Part shown: positions 19,674 to 33,500 of the stretch, piece after piece
How the letters are laid out: every line of letters starts with the position of its first letter
Position numbering within the stretch: the first letter of the stretch is position 1
Assembly (NCBI GenBank): GCA_015039465.1
Contig: MU130382.1
Location: 849,824-913,823 of the forward strand
Direction of reading: 5' to 3'
Length of the DNA: 64,000 nt
From: Phlegmacium glaucopus
Taxonomy: Eukaryota > Basidiomycota > Agaricomycetes > Agaricales > Cortinariaceae
Notes under the pieces: generated by a model
Database searches by the model: none
What the model was told of the DNA's origin: nothing
The model's input: only the letters and a program-made list of their open reading frames with translations
Position numbers and translations under genes: made by a program

Positions 19674-21433
19674 ATGCCTATGGAATTCTCGACCTACATC
19701 ATCCAACTTAACGACGCCATTATACTTGAAAATGGACCTAATTTAGCTTACCTCCTACGTCCAACGAGTCCACATGGGAAGGACCTCGTCAAGGAATTTA
19801 GAAACCCAACGGTCGGTGATGGAAAACACTGTTATTATCTATTGCATGATTAAATACGGGTTGTGATTAGCGTGCTACGATGGGTCGATATGAAGGGTGT
19901 ATGGAAAGTCCATGGGATGACATTTCCATTCAGTACGTGCTAGTATGCACGCATGTCGCAAAAAAGCGTTACGTGGAGGCTTTTAAAGAGGAATCACAAC
20001 TCGTCATGTCACTCCCTTTTGGCTTCTTTTGGTATCTCAGACTATATAACGACCTATCATTGCAGGTTATTCCTACGATTCTTTACCGAAAACCGAGGGT
20101 GGACGTTACCTGCCTTGTTTTCGATATTAAGAGATCTGAGAGACCTGGCTTTTGATGTACGTCTGAGTCATCTACAATTCGGATTTCACCAAGTGATCAT
20201 TGGCAGGCCGATTACCACGCAAAATACAATGGTCAGAAGAGCGAATGTATGGAGGAATCGGCTCGAATTATCGCCAAAGCGTTTGGAAATTGTATGACCG
20301 ACAGGTGCCTGCACTTCCCTATCCCGTGTATCCTCTGATTCTCATGGAAATTTCACTGTACATAGAACATCACCACCTGATCAATCTAGAAAATGGGGAG
20401 TTTATTATGTCGTTGGTTTAGTGTTAAAATGTTATTTTCGGGCAAGTCAACCCGTTGCTCTATGTGTGCGTGCTATCACAAGCCAGCTTCTCTTCTCCTA
20501 GGTCAAACGAATATCTCTATCAAAAAACATCTTGCGTGCTTTAGAGGCAAACAATGATATACCCCCCCTTGCTGCATTTCCACGATCACATCAAGTAAGG
20601 ATTGACTTGAACTCGATATTCTCCTCCTCAATGCTTTACAAGGTCACCCATAGGTATTATTTGGGCATGCTAAGTTTCTTGAATGAAGAATTCGCCAAGG
20701 TACGTTGTGACTCTTTTTTATATATTCTTTCATCGCTGGCAACTTGAATAAACCTCTTGTATGAAAAAGTCTGAACAGGAACTGACACTTGCCTTTTATA
20801 ACTGTCACATCGAAGCTCATAGTAACCAAGAGTACGTTTAAAAAATCTAACAACTAATCATTCATGGTCCTTTAACTTATTACTTGCTTCAGACGCATTT
20901 TGGCATACCTAATTCCGCTTCGTATTTTAAAAGGTCATCTACCCTCACAAGAACTTCTACAGCGATTCCCTGTTCTGGATGACATCTTCTCTCCTTTTAT
21001 TGCGGCTATCCGGATAGGCGATGTTCAAGCATACGACGAAGCCCTTGAAAGGTGGGAACCACGGTTACTCCAGCTAAATTTGTGGCTTTCTCTTGAGAAA
21101 GCACGCGAACTCTGTCTCCGAGGCTTGTTCCGACGAGTGTAAGTTATTCTCCCCAACTCAAAGAGCATCTCGGCGCCTTTGATAACAATACCTTTCCATA
21201 GTTGGGTGGCTACAGGAAAAGGAACTCGTATTCCAATATCAATGTTCCATACGGCTCTTTCTGTCTCGGGGATTGAAGTCCCTGAAGAAGAAGCCGAATG
21301 TTTGGTGGCAAACATGATTTACAAGGGCTTCATGCGAGGATATCTCAGTCATGAAAAACAGATGGTGGTGCTTTCTTCAGTTTCTGCTTTCCCAAGGCTA
21401 GCAGATAGACCATCACCATTGACTATGCTATGA
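19674..21433 (+). CDS. PCI-domain protein, Thp1/PCID2/CSN12 type
   Basis: PCI proteins of this type are TREX-2 (Thp1/PCID2, mRNA export with Sac3) or COP9-signalosome-associated (Csn12) subunits. Ten exons (first 19674-19811, last 21202-21433) sum to 409 residues, a normal length. Key segments: YVLVCTHVAKKRYVEAFKEE, FLRFFTENRGWTLPALFSI, SRKWGVYYVVGLVLKCYFR, SKNILRALEANNDIPPL and HRYYLGMLSFLNEEF. The PCI winged helix follows (LQRFPVLDDIFSPFIAAIRI, ISMFHTALSVSG, ECLVANMIYKGFMRGYLSHE). The intron after the YFR codons starts GC, not GT (20442). Sequence alone does not separate Thp1/PCID2 from Csn12. Confidence 0.88.
20442..20501 (+). other. GC-AG intron in the PCI-domain gene
   Basis: The exon ending in codons for KCYFR is followed by GCAAGT at 20442 rather than a GT donor. 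Splicing to the AG at 20500-20501 restores the frame into the conserved NILRALEANN segment. GCAAGT is the usual consensus of the minor GC-AG class. The only nearby GT donor (20446) throws the next exon out of frame. Confidence 0.75.
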
Positions 21434-21813
21434 AGTTTCAAAGGTTCCTTTCAATCCGTTGTATTTTGCCTTTTTCCCCCGCCCCCCACCCTGTATTATT
21501 CATCCGGAATGCTTTTGAATGGCTATCCGGGTCCCTTATCGGACAATGATTTCGTGAGAGTGTCAACTTGAACCGTCGCTCGCCGACTAGCTTTTATGAG
21601 GAATTTGCACCTCCCATCAACACAAACGACTGAACAGACAGAAAAAAATTGGACTTGTGCCTAGACATAATAAGTACACAAGTAGGAAAAACCTTGGTTT
21701 ACATAGTACATAGATAATATATATACTAGTAGATACACAAATTTAAAGTGGTCTCACGCCGACCAACCCCAACATAACCACTCTAATAAACAGTACGATG
21801 AGGGTAGGTATAA
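21434..21813. other. Convergent 3' intergenic region
   Basis: These 380 bp lie between the stop of the PCI gene and the stop of the opposite-strand thioredoxin-like gene. The region has C- and T-runs near 21470-21490 and an AT-rich part around 21700-21750. No coding signal or RNA gene was noticed. Confidence 0.4.
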
Positions 21814-22993
21814 TCATGTTTTGTGTTTTCGTTGTTTGGCACCCGTACGCTTAGCTTGTGGCGCAGCGGACTCGTGGTCAGTAGACTTGGTTGCGGCTGT
21901 TGTAGGTTCCGATTGCGGCTGCGTTGCAACAGCAGGTCCCCCCTGTGGAGTTCTGTGCAGGTAACCAATAACCAAAGATGCAACGGTTCCAGATCCAAAC
22001 ACAAGTATCCATCGGGGAATCAGAATTGTAATGTTGTAGAATTTGGTCAACCAGACGGCAAAAAAGTCTAGAATGTGTTCCCTGTAAATTATAATCGTTA
22101 TAAGTAATCATGTTAGGTTAATGAATTAGAAGGCTGAAATTACCTGGATCCTCCTGGACCATATATAGACGACCATGGAGGGGTGACTTCCCACCCCCCA
22201 ACTTTCAAGAACTCGCGGAGAGCAGCTACATCGAGGCGCAGCTTTTGAGGCCGGTAAAACCGCAAGGTCATTCCACGATCTTTCAACAAAACGAGGTATG
22301 GAGCCCTATAAAAATTTTAACAAGGGGAACGATTGCCAATCTTGCAGATACGCACTGCCAGACGACCCATTTAGTGGTGATTCTGGTGACATTGAGGTAG
22401 TCAATGCGACCCCATTTCACGTGTGGTAGGTCACCTGCGATTTGAGATTCGTTGAATGCAGAGTCGAATACATTATCGAGGAATTTGGAGACTCCGTCTG
22501 TTTTTACGGAAGTCACAGAACTGGGGAGACGTTGTCAGAACAGAGGAATTTGATTACGATAGGATACGTACATGACGATAATCCACACTCTATCTTTCTC
22601 TTCCTGCTCTGTCAGGGTTTCGTTGACAATCAAGTCGTTGTAGTTGTCGTCAGTGATGAGTGGTACACGTATGTCCCATATATTTTCCAGACGAGAGGCC
22701 TCAACTCTTTCTGTGATATTTATTCCGAAACGATTGAATAAAGCCACAGAAGGCCCTGTAGTAAGGACCCTATTGATATCGAGTAAATTGGACAAGCTGA
22801 ATGGGGTGGCTTTGACAGGAGGCTCTGGGATTGGGGATGGCTTGGTAACGGAAGCGATAACCTGAGACTCTTGTGGCGGTTGATGTTCTGGTTGTTTCTG
22901 ACCAGGAGTCCAACCTGCCGAGAAATACTGAGCACTGGAGGAAGCTACGAGGGCCAAGAAAGTGACAGTAGCCAGAGATAGCTTCATAATCAA
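21814..22993 (-). CDS. ER-type thioredoxin-like membrane protein
   Basis: Probable secretory-pathway protein with a lumenal thioredoxin-like domain and one membrane anchor. Four exons (22993-22572, 22520-22356, 22305-22144, 22081-21814) give 338 residues. A signal peptide (MKLSLATVTFLALVASSSAQ) is followed by a Pro-rich linker. A domain near residues 60-250 contains DRVWIIVISVTS, WGRIDYLNVTRITTKW and APYLVLLKDRGMTLRFY, reminiscent of the thioredoxin beta-alpha-beta core with a P-x-V-L segment. No CxxC is present, so redox activity is doubtful. A membrane span (IPRWILVFGSGTVASLVIGY) and a basic tail with KQRKHKT follow. A second ATG six bases downstream could be the true start. The gene is divergent from KEX1 with 82 bp between starts. 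The fold assignment is inferred. Confidence 0.65.
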
Positions 22994-23075
22994 AGAGTAA
23001 AGGAAGCGATGATTTGATTTCCATTTCGGGGAAGACTCTTTTAAGTCTCCGTCACAGCTACTCGGCGGCCTCGAA

Positions 23076-25578
23076 ATGCTGCTCTTCTGTTGGACTCGTG
23101 TGCTCTGGCTTCTGCTTCACCTTTTCTTCCATGCTTCAGCAGCACCAACAGATAGTGGGTCTTTCTCCTGTCGCACACGTTTATCTAATGACACCAATGT
23201 CCAGTTCCATCGGCAGCTTCATTTTATATACCATCAATACCCCACATTCACCAGGATGAAAGCCATCCCTTGACAATGTTCGGAGGCCATATTCGTGCAG
23301 ATCCTAATGCCACTGCCGCGCCAAGTGATGCAATCACAGCTCACCTATACTTCTTCATGGTCAAAAACAGGAAAACTGCGGACAAAGACAGAATCATCTT
23401 CTGGTTCAATGTATGTCTTCGTCATTTCTTCATTTCTTCATATCTTTGATCTATTGAATTTTACAGGGAGGTCCCGGGTGTTCTTCATTTGACGGTGCAA
23501 TGATGGAAGTAGGGCCCTGGCGCTGGGACGGCAAATCAGAACACGACTTTTGGGTGCAACCGGGCGGTTGGGAGGAGTATACAACTATTGTATACGGTCA
23601 GTTTGATGCATGTGGAATCCTTTCCATCTTTTCTGATGTGTGAACAAAGTGGATCAGCCTGCAGGTACTGGTTTCTCATATACAAGTACAGATCGCTACG
23701 TTCACACTACCGATGTCGTGGGTTGACCTAATTTGCGAGACCCTTCATCGGTCGACTAAACCCGCTTCTACAGGCTCAGCAACAATTTATGGAATTTTTG
23801 AAAAACTTCTATGATGTTTTTCCAGAGTATAAAACAATGGATGTACGTGTTTTGTACTGGTTGTCTGCCTCTTACTCAATACATGTTTAAAGACTTACCT
23901 TGCAGGAGAAAGCTTCGCAGGCCAATGGATACCTTATTATGGTCAGTAACAGTCTAACTACTTCCACGCCCCTAATTTATCCCTTTGTCCATAGCGGACT
24001 CTGTCCTAAATTCAACTCTGAATATACCTCTACGTGGAATTGCCATTGGAAACGGTTGGATCGACGCCAATAGCCAATACCTCGCCTACCTCGATTATGC
24101 AGTCAAAGTAGGGTTGATTGAAGAAAACACCGACGTACGTTCGTTTTCGCCTCCCCATAGAACAAGTTATCGATCTCATGGCTCCACAGCCTTGGAAAAA
24201 AGTGAAGCATGAGATAGACACCTGCGCTGCCTCAATAGAGAAGACCCACACAAATCCCATGTCGAACAAAGCTTGCACGAACATCCTAACTTCTGTCATG
24301 AAAACCAGAGAACGAGTGTAGGTCGCTTTTTTTTCTCTCGCCGCAACAGCAACGCACCAAAGAAACCTGTCTCAGAGTGAAAGGAAAACAAATGTGTATC
24401 AATATCTACGACATTCGTCTAGAAGACACCTCGCCTGCTTGCGGAATGAATTGGCCACCAGAAATGCCTGCAATCAAAAATATGCTTGGAGTAATGATTT
24501 TTATGTATAATGTCTCATCGTGGCTGACTTGGAATCTCGATTAGCTTCCAGATGTTGTTGCCGCGCTCCATGCTACCGCTCATCCTGGAAGTTGGGTAGA
24601 ATGTCGGCCTACTGTCCACCGTGCATTCCATGAAACAGAATTGGAATCATCTATCGCTGTTCTTCCTCGCGTCCTTTCGAAAGTTCAAGCCTTGATCTTC
24701 GTCGGAGATCAGGATCTGATTTGTAACTATATTGGTATGGAAAATATGATTAAGGCCCTCACTTGGAATGGGCAGACTGGTCTTGGAGTATGTTTGTCTC
24801 TTTTCTTTCTCATTTGCCTATCATAACAATATTATCAGACTGTACAAACACAATCGTGGAACGTCAATGCGACACCTGCAGGCACCTGGGTAACCTCCAG
24901 AAATTTAACATACGCCAAGGTGATACAAATCCTATCTATTCCATCTAATCACCTATTGAATATGTCCTACGCCAAAAGATCTTCAACGCATCTCATATGG
25001 CTCCATTCGATGTCCCTCATGTGACACATGACATGATGCTCCGATTTATGGGCGTCAATTTCTCAGCTATCCTGGACGGCTCCGCAAAAATGCCGAGTAG
25101 CCTTGATAATGTTGCTAAACCCGTCTTCGTTGGTGAAACCCATGCAAAGTCCACTTCCGGTGTGACGCCTCCCAAATCTCCTCAACAAGATAAAGCCATG
25201 TGGGAGGGTATGTATCCTTTAATATTGCTTTAACATTGATCTCAAACACATCTATTTTTTTCCCCAGCCTACTACAATGCAGGTTCTGCAACTCTTGTCC
25301 TTATTCTTATCTTTATCGTGATTGGAATTTTCATCTGGTTTCGAATCCGACGACGCAGAGTACAATTACCCACCCATCCAGTGGAAGAAGAGACTATACC
25401 ATTGACTAGAACGGGAAATGGAGATGAGGAGGAGGAGGAGGGGGTCACGCGGCAACGGAAAGGCAAAGAACGTTTACGAGAGCCAGAGACTGAACGTGAA
25501 CGTGCGGCGTCACCGATTTTTAATGTTGGGGATAGTGATGATGAAGAAGAGTATAAAAGGATTGTTAACGGGAAATAG
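23076..25578 (+). CDS. KEX1: Pheromone-processing carboxypeptidase KEX1
   Basis: Membrane-bound serine carboxypeptidase (peptidase family S10) of the trans-Golgi that trims C-terminal Lys/Arg from pro-pheromones and other secreted precursors after kexin cleavage. Thirteen exons (first 23076-23154, last 25268-25578) sum to 615 residues. A signal peptide ([15 protein letters not shown]) precedes the mature start. [20 protein letters not shown] and [14 protein letters not shown] are Kex1 hallmarks. The catalytic Ser is in [12 protein letters not shown], the Asp in [11 protein letters not shown] and the His in [13 protein letters not shown] membrane segment ([18 protein letters not shown]) is followed by an acidic cytosolic tail with DSDDEEEY, as in Golgi-retained Kex1. 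All phases agree; the end of the exon near 23714-23717 has two equivalent donors. Confidence 0.95.
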
Positions 25579-27591
25579 AACTTTTGTTGTAGTTAAGTTA
25601 ATATCAATATCTTTGCAGCTGTATGGCTGCGGGATATATTCACCATAGACGTGTTCTTCCTGATGGACGATTTCCCATGGGGGGTTCATGTACGTTCATA
25701 TGTGATCCAGATCCCGAAAACCGATGACAGTCATCGACGCTTACTCTCATTTACACGATGTCAAATCAGTCACTTTACAGTAATACAGATATCACATAGG
25801 ACCCATCTTGATCAGAGCTTCTGCATTTTCAAGGATTGGCATGACTTCTTTTCCAAGAACCGACAGAAGGGCGCCGAAACAACCAAACCTGAGAATAGAG
25901 CTGAGATTGCTTGCTGAAACAATGAAGGCTGGGGCATGCTCTTGGTCTGAAATTAACTAGATAAGTTCAGCGGAGTCTAAGAGAAGTGCGATATTTTTAC
26001 ATTGAAGGTTCCAATGGAAGACGAACAGAACGGCCTTGTTAAACATCTCTTTTCGAATTATTGTCTTAGGTTCAGTTGGAATAACGCGCGAATTACATCG
26101 CTTAGTTTTTGGCCCAGACTTCCGTAGGTGTCAGAGCCACATTTGACCGTGTCTATGAGATGCCGCAATTGCTAACTAGAGTCCAGAGTCCAGACATGGT
26201 AAATGAGAGAAAATATTTCAGGTCACATGCCGATTCTAAGAATTTCTAACATGGCTATGCACTTCAACCTTAAGCTTCTGGGACATATCTCTGACGACCC
26301 TTTACCTGGCGCCACGACCTGGGTCTGTGACCTACATACCCACCACTTAGTGTCAAGTTCATGAATCATCTTCGCATGTTGCCTAATCCATAATCTCATT
26401 CGTGAAGCAACACCAGAAAAAAATGGCGCCCATGTTTAATCCAAGCTTTTGGTTCGTCCTGAAAAGTTGTGCTCTTTATGTTGAAAGCTTATTCGCCGCC
26501 TCAAGATCAACCATAGATTGAATTTCATCCCAACCTGATTAGGTTTATTTGATTGATTAGAAGCGTGAGTGGGAAGTTTCGTAACCTCAAGCAAAGCTCA
26601 AGTTATTAATAAAAGCATATTTTCAGTGCACATTCCTGCGAGAAGAAATTGGCAACGAAACATAAAAAATCAGGTCTATCGCTTTTACGAGCCCATTGCT
26701 GCATTTACCGCGCAGCAAATTGATACCGAAGTTCGTTCGGACCCAACTCTGGGAATGAACTCCCCTTCATTCATCTAAACTGTAATCTGTTGCTTGGAAG
26801 ACGCAATCTGGTTGTTCTGCGTCCGAAAACCTACCTTTTCCTGGCCTTACTAATTCAAAATAATACGGATGAGGTTGATGATACCCGCAAAACGCTCCCT
26901 GACAGTCTCCATATCCCTATTTGGTCAATATATAACTACGCATTATCTATGAGTTCAATGTGGATATTGAAGCAGAATGCGATGGATTATGCTCCGCGAC
27001 TCAAACTACCATTTCTGTCGTTCGTAACAAGTCAAACTCGCTGAATTGCCATCTATCATGCAGCCATGTCACATCTTTGGTATTTATTTATTAATTCTTC
27101 AGAAACTTTCTCAGGTATCAACGCCCATCCCATCTTTAGGCCGGGCCATCCATGAGAAGCAACGTAAGAATTGACTTGCTTGCTCTCAAGATTCCTACTT
27201 TAACATGCTTCCTATAGGGGCATAGAGGTACACGACCGTTCAGCCACTTCAGACAAGCGTGCATCGTAACAAAATTTATTTATTCTTATTCAGTCATGAA
27301 GGGCGATTCAGGTATTTGTTTCATTGCCTTACTTTGCCGTTGCCTAATTGTTTCCAAAGATATTCTAATCATAGTTTTGTCATATACACTGTAGACTTGA
27401 AACCATAATAAGTTACCTGGCCTGTCCTTTGTTCTAACATTTGCGGGGCGGTCAAGCTCGGTTCTTAACGCGGTTCTCTGGTGGTGCACGACCGACGGGC
27501 GCCTAATTGCGCACTTAAAATGGCGCAAAGTTCCCACCCTCTTCCCACTTTTCAACCATCACTCCCCATCTGAAACAGGCCCAGAGTCCAA
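25579..27591. other. 2.0-kb gene-free gap
   Basis: Only short frames without family similarity or coherent splice sites are present, the longest being about 70-90 codons near 26570-27040. I see no terminal inverted repeats, long direct repeats, or reverse-transcriptase or transposase motifs. The distal part must contain the promoter of the large helicase/AAA gene. Confidence 0.45.
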
Positions 27592-30500
27592 ATGAGCGAC
27601 CGGCAAAGGGAATTCAGGAGAAAGAAGTTGTTTGATGGCTTATGCATGGGCAAAGAGGATTTAACGTCCTATAACGCGAAACTATTCCTCGAGGGTTTTT
27701 ACAGTGAAGGGGATCCAGTTACTTGTATCAGCAAAGTTATCGCGAGCAAAGCTGGATTATCGGCTCTGAAAAATGCCATGCGGGTCGATTTATCAGTAAA
27801 TTTTTTCAACAGCCATGCAGCCTCAGTGCTCACATATCTTCAAGCCCAAGAACTCAAGATGGTCAACGGAGGAGATTTCTTAAGGACCGTATTGATGGAA
27901 ATTGTCGACCCTCCCGTGTTTTGGACCGCGTATAGGGAATCTTTTTTAAAACAGGAGCTCGATGGCAACGCTCAGCTGTCGTTTGCATGGCTGCTTCATC
28001 AGCTTTGTAGCTTGCCATCGGGAGGTGCAAGGGGATATCGCACCATTCCCGAGATGCCAACCATCTTGAAACTACTCCTCGACTCTTCTTCCGCTGCCAT
28101 CAGAACCGCAGGACAAAAGATTAAACACGTACTAGACACATGCACATCTGTTGCCACCACAGACAGTAAATTTGGTCCAGGTCCTGGTGGAAGACATGAC
28201 AACGATTTCCCCGATTTTCGAAAGATAGCCATTCTTCCCACCACTGACGAGCTGTCGTCGATGGAGCGAGCTTTTATCCAACCATCGGACGTGCTGGAAG
28301 ATCCTGAGACGGCATCCAAGCGAGTGGCGATTCACCTCGACAATCAATTCCGACTGCTTAGAGAAGACATGATCTACGAGATGCGAGAAGAGCTACATGT
28401 TGCGACGGGAAAGAAAAAGGGGCACCATCGCGGAACCAAGATCCACCAGGTGAAAGTCAAGGGCCTCGAGTGTGGTGAAGAGAAAAAACGCACAAAATGG
28501 GGTTTGATTGTCGCTGGAGACACAGACATCCCCCAGCTGAAAAACAAAACAGATGTCAAATCCCGTAAGGCTTACCTTTCGGATCATCGCAATATTTTCA
28601 AACACCAATCACTGGCCTGCTTGATTGTTGGAAAGGAAATCGTCGCCTTTCCTACAATTAATCGTGACGAGGACCGTCTGGCCAAGATTCCTCCAGAGAT
28701 CGTACTCCAGTTTGAGGGGGGGGAGAGTACTGTTAATGCTCTTCGCAAGCTCAAACTGGGCGACGATGTCACACTCATTCAAATTGATACTGCTCTTTTT
28801 TCTTATGAACCAATTCTGAAAGCTCTTCAGCAGGCAACAAGCCTTCCTTTATCTTCGGAATTGCTCCTTTGGAAAAAAGGCGACAATATTTCACTCGTCC
28901 CAGATCAAGTTGCGGACGTTGTCCAGGCCCTACGTAACAATCCACAGACTGATCTCAAACCATTGTTATCAACCACGAAGACAATCCAACTTGATAAATC
29001 GCAAGCGGCGTCACTTATTTCCGGGTTGGCTCAGGCTGTATCTCTTATCCAGGGGCCACCCGGTATGCGTTTTGGATTTATCACTCTTGAACCAGGTTTA
29101 TTTTACTAATAATTGATTGTAGGCACTGGGAAATCTTTCATTGGGGCCCTAATTGCAAAAGCATTGCATGGTTTGACTTCCAAGACCATCTTGGTTGTCT
29201 GTTACACCAACCACGCTCTTGATGATATTCTTGAAGGTCTGCTAGACGTTGGGATACCACCAGGGGTCATGTTGCGTCTCGGTGGCAAGTCGACTGCAAG
29301 GACGGAACAACTTCTCCTCCACAAACAAACATCTGGAAACCGAACACGAGATCAATGGACTATCATTGATAGACACAAGCAATCAGCCGAGGTTTTATAT
29401 CAAAGGCTGGTCAACGCTTTCAATGAATACAAATCGTTCAAACTCCGCCTACCAGATATACTTGACTACCTCGAATTCGAGCATCCCGTCTTTTACAGTG
29501 CATTCAAGGTTCCTGACCCCGAGGACGGGATGACCAGGGTAGGAGCAAAAGGACGAAAAGTATCTCCCGATTATCTCCTTTCCCGTTGGCAGAACGCTCA
29601 GAATGCTGGAATGTACGATCGTGACGTCCACAACTCCAAGCCTGAGATTAGAAAGATCTGGAATATGGGGTACGACGCTCGACGTCAGCATTTCGACCAA
29701 TGGGAAGATGATCTCGTGCAAAACTCTATAGAGGAATTCGCAATGGCTGCAAGGGAGTACAATGAATGTCAAGAAGAACTGATGCGGGCACAAAATACCT
29801 CCCTATTGAGCTTACTGCGCAACAGGCGTATTGTGGGGTGTACAACGACAGCTGCAGCCAAGTACGGTGATGAGATACGAACATTCAACCCCGATGTTCT
29901 CTTGGTGGAGGAAGCTGGCGAAATTCTGGAGAGCCATGTCTTAACGGCCCTTGGTCCAGAGACGTCGCAGATGATTTTGATTGGTGATCACAAGTGAGTT
30001 TTCAACGTTCATTTCCAGCACCCTACTCACTATCTGTATCCTCAAGGCAACTCCGGCCAAAGGTTAACCATTACCTCTTAACGGTCGAGAAGGGCGATGG
30101 ATATGATCTCAACCGATCGCTGTTCGAGCGCCTTATTCTGAAGGACTACCCTCATGAGCGCCTCACAGAGCAACATCGGATGCGTCCTGAGATTTCTTCC
30201 CTGATTCGCAGCCTGACATACCCGGAGCTCGTTGACGCCCCGAAAACAAAGAACCGTCCGGATCTTCTGGGGGTGCGCGATAACTTGATGTTCATACACC
30301 ACGAGCACGAGGAGGACGAGCATTCCCAATTATCCGATCGCCGAGATATGGCATCAACATCTTCAAAACAAAACACTTTTGAAGTCCAGATGGTTTTGAA
30401 AATAGTCCGATATTTGGGACAGCAGGGGTATGGAACCGATAAGCTGGTCATTCTAACACCTTATCTAGGACAGCTCCATAAACTTCGAGATGCACTTAAG

Positions 30501-33500
30501 AAAGACAATGACCCGATCTTAAGTGATTTAGACTCCCATGAATTAGTCAAAGCCGGGCTTGTCAATCCTGCTGAGGCAAAGCTAGCGAAGAAGCCCATAC
30601 GCTTATCAACAATAGGTGTGTGTTTCCAAACATTAGTACTGTCCGGGATGAAAGACATAACTCACTCTGTCAAGACAACTACCAAGGAGAAGAGAGTGAC
30701 ATCGTCATCGTCTCGTTAACAAGAAGCAATCCAGGTGGTGATATAGGATTCATGTCTTCCCCCGAGCGCCTCAACGTCCTCCTTTCTCGTGCCCGGAATG
30801 CATTGATAATGCTTGGTAATGCAGAAACGTTTCAAAAGGCTCGCAAGGGCGCAGAGCAGTGGTGCAAACTTTTCACCCTGCTTGGGCATCATATATACAA
30901 TGGGCTCCCTGTCAAATGCGAACGACATGAAGATAAGGTCGCTATCCTAAAGAAACCAGAAGATTTTGACCTGTTCTGTCCAGATGGAGGATGCGACGCG
31001 AAGTGGTGAGCATAAGTCATGGTTTTCATCGATAAATTGTTGTTGAACGTCATTTGTATAGCGGTACCTTGCTTTCATGTGGAGTCCATAAATGCCCTTC
31101 CAAGTGCCACCAGATCCAGGACCACTCTAAAATGACATGCACAGAGAATTTTTCGTCAACTTGCGATGCAGGGCACCCTCGAGCGTGGAAGTGCAGTGAC
31201 GGGCCTCCGAAAAGTTGTGCAAAGTGTGAACGTGAAGCCAAGCTGGCGAAGGAAAGGCAGGAACAAGATCTAGATGCACAGAAGAGGCGAGATGCAGAAC
31301 AGCGAGCTCATCTGGCTCGTTTAGATGCCCTCAATGCCGAAATCACCAAGGAACAGCAAGCGCGAGAAGATGAACGCTTGGGGCAAGAACGTTCACGAGC
31401 TATCAAGCAGAAAGAGGACGATCTAGCAGCTCTCATTGCGTCCCGCGCTGAACCTACAGTCCCTGCTCCTTCTGTCCCTACTCCTTCTGTCCCTGCAGCG
31501 CAAGCATCAACATTGTCGACATTGCAACGGATGTTGTCTGGATCCGAAATTATCGCGAGTGTTTCGGGTATGCTGTCTCGATCAACGGGTGGACCTGATG
31601 TTCAAACCACGCCCGATAACGCACCATCAATCAGTCCCCTGCCACCAGTCAAAACAGAAACGACTAACCAAAACCCGTCAACTAATGTAACCACTACATC
31701 TCCACGACCATTCCCCAAGCTGGCTGAATCACCGTCCAAGAAGGAATGGTTAAGGCAGAAGAACATGGAAGGTGCAAGCAATCCCTCGATCGACGCGATC
31801 ATGGATATGACAGGGTTGGAGGAGGTGAAGGAGAAAGTCCTCAACATCAAAACCAAGATCGATGTTAGTCTCCGCCAAAATGCCTCCCTCAAGCAAGAAC
31901 GATTCAATGTTGTACTTCTGGGTAACCCCGGCACAGGTAGGTGTTTAATATCTGAAATTTGATATTTAGACCAACATCATGTAATCAGGGAAAACCACTG
32001 TTGCACGACACTACGCGAAATTCTTAGCTGCGGTAAAAGTCACTCCAGGGGATCAATTCATCGAGACTACAGGTGCTCGATTAGCCAATGAAGGGGTGGA
32101 TGCAATCAAAAAAACAGTTGAAGCTGTGGTCAAAGCTGGTGGTGGAACCATCTTTGTGGACGAAACCTATCAGCTTACTAGCGGGAACAGCTACGGCGGT
32201 GGTGCTGTCCTAGACTTCCTCCTAGCAGAAATGGAGAATCAAGTTGGCACCATTGTTTTTATTCTTGCTGGGTATAATCGCGAGATGGAGAAATTCTTCG
32301 AGCATAATCCTGGCTTGAAGAGTCGCGTCCCGTATCAGTTCCAATTCGCGGACTATAAGGACGAGGAATTGATGGCTATCTTCGAAAGCATCGTCAAGAA
32401 GATTTTCGAGGGCCGGATGAAAGTGCAGGATGGGATCCATGGCTTATATACGCGAATCCTCATTCGGCGGCTTGGAAGACGGAGGGGCCAGCCTGGCTTT
32501 GGAAATGCCAGAGACTTGCAAATAGCCTTTGCTAATACCCGGGCACGCCAAGCTGACCGATTGAACCGAGAGCGGACCCAGGGCAAAGTTCCAGACGATT
32601 TCTTGTTTAGCGCGGAAGACCTGATTGGCCCTGATCCCTCCAAAGCCATCAAAGACATCAAAGCCTGGGATAAGCTTCAAAGTATGATCGGTCTGCAGGC
32701 AGTGAAAGATGCTGTTCACACCTTCTTCAGTCTCATCGAAGAGAACTTCCAACGCGAGATCTCGGAAATGGAGCCTATGGAGGTGTCTCTCAACCGTGTA
32801 TTCCTTGGTTCTCCAGGGACAGGCAAGACAACTGTCGCAAAGTTATATGGCGAGATCCTGGCGGGTTTGGGATTACTGAGTAACGGGGAAGGTAAGGACT
32901 ATAATGAATTCAGGACCGTGAACAAACTGACCAAGAGAAATTGTCAGTGATCACAAAAAATCCTTCAGATTTCGTCGGAGCTGTTCTTGGTGCATCTGAG
33001 CAAAACACAAAAGCTATTCTCGCCAACGCCGTGGGTAAGGTTTTGATCATCGATGAGGTTGGCCAAATATCCATTTTTGCTTTTTGTGGGGATTCTAATG
33101 GTTGTTCGCCACGCAGGCATATATGCTCTACGATGGGAGCCAATCAGGCTCAGGCTCAGGCTCCAACCAATTCAAAACGACTGTCATTGACACCATCGTG
33201 GCTGAGGTACAAAGTGTACCGGGTGAGGATCGTTGTGTGCTTCTCCTCGGATACAGGGATCAAATGCTGGAAATGTTCCAGGTAGGCTAGAGTTTTTGAG
33301 TTGACCCCTCGGAATTTGTTTTTGACTGGTATTTGTAGAATGTCAATCCTGGTCTGTCGAGGCGGTTCAAAATCGATGATGCTTTCAACTTCGAGGACTT
33401 TGATGATGCCGAGCTTCTCAGGATTTTGGATCTTAAGCTCAAAAATCAAGACCTTGGGGCAACTGATCCAGCCAAAAAGGTTGCGATCGAAATGCTGAGT

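Noticed and set aside
26569..27044. Two consecutive short plus-strand frames in the 2-kb gap
   Set aside because: No known motif and no phase-consistent intron; composition looks non-coding.
31440..31510. Repeat of PSVPTPSVPA as a collagen-like or cell-wall repeat
   Set aside because: It is a short Pro-rich linker inside the helicase/AAA gene, with only two to three imperfect units.
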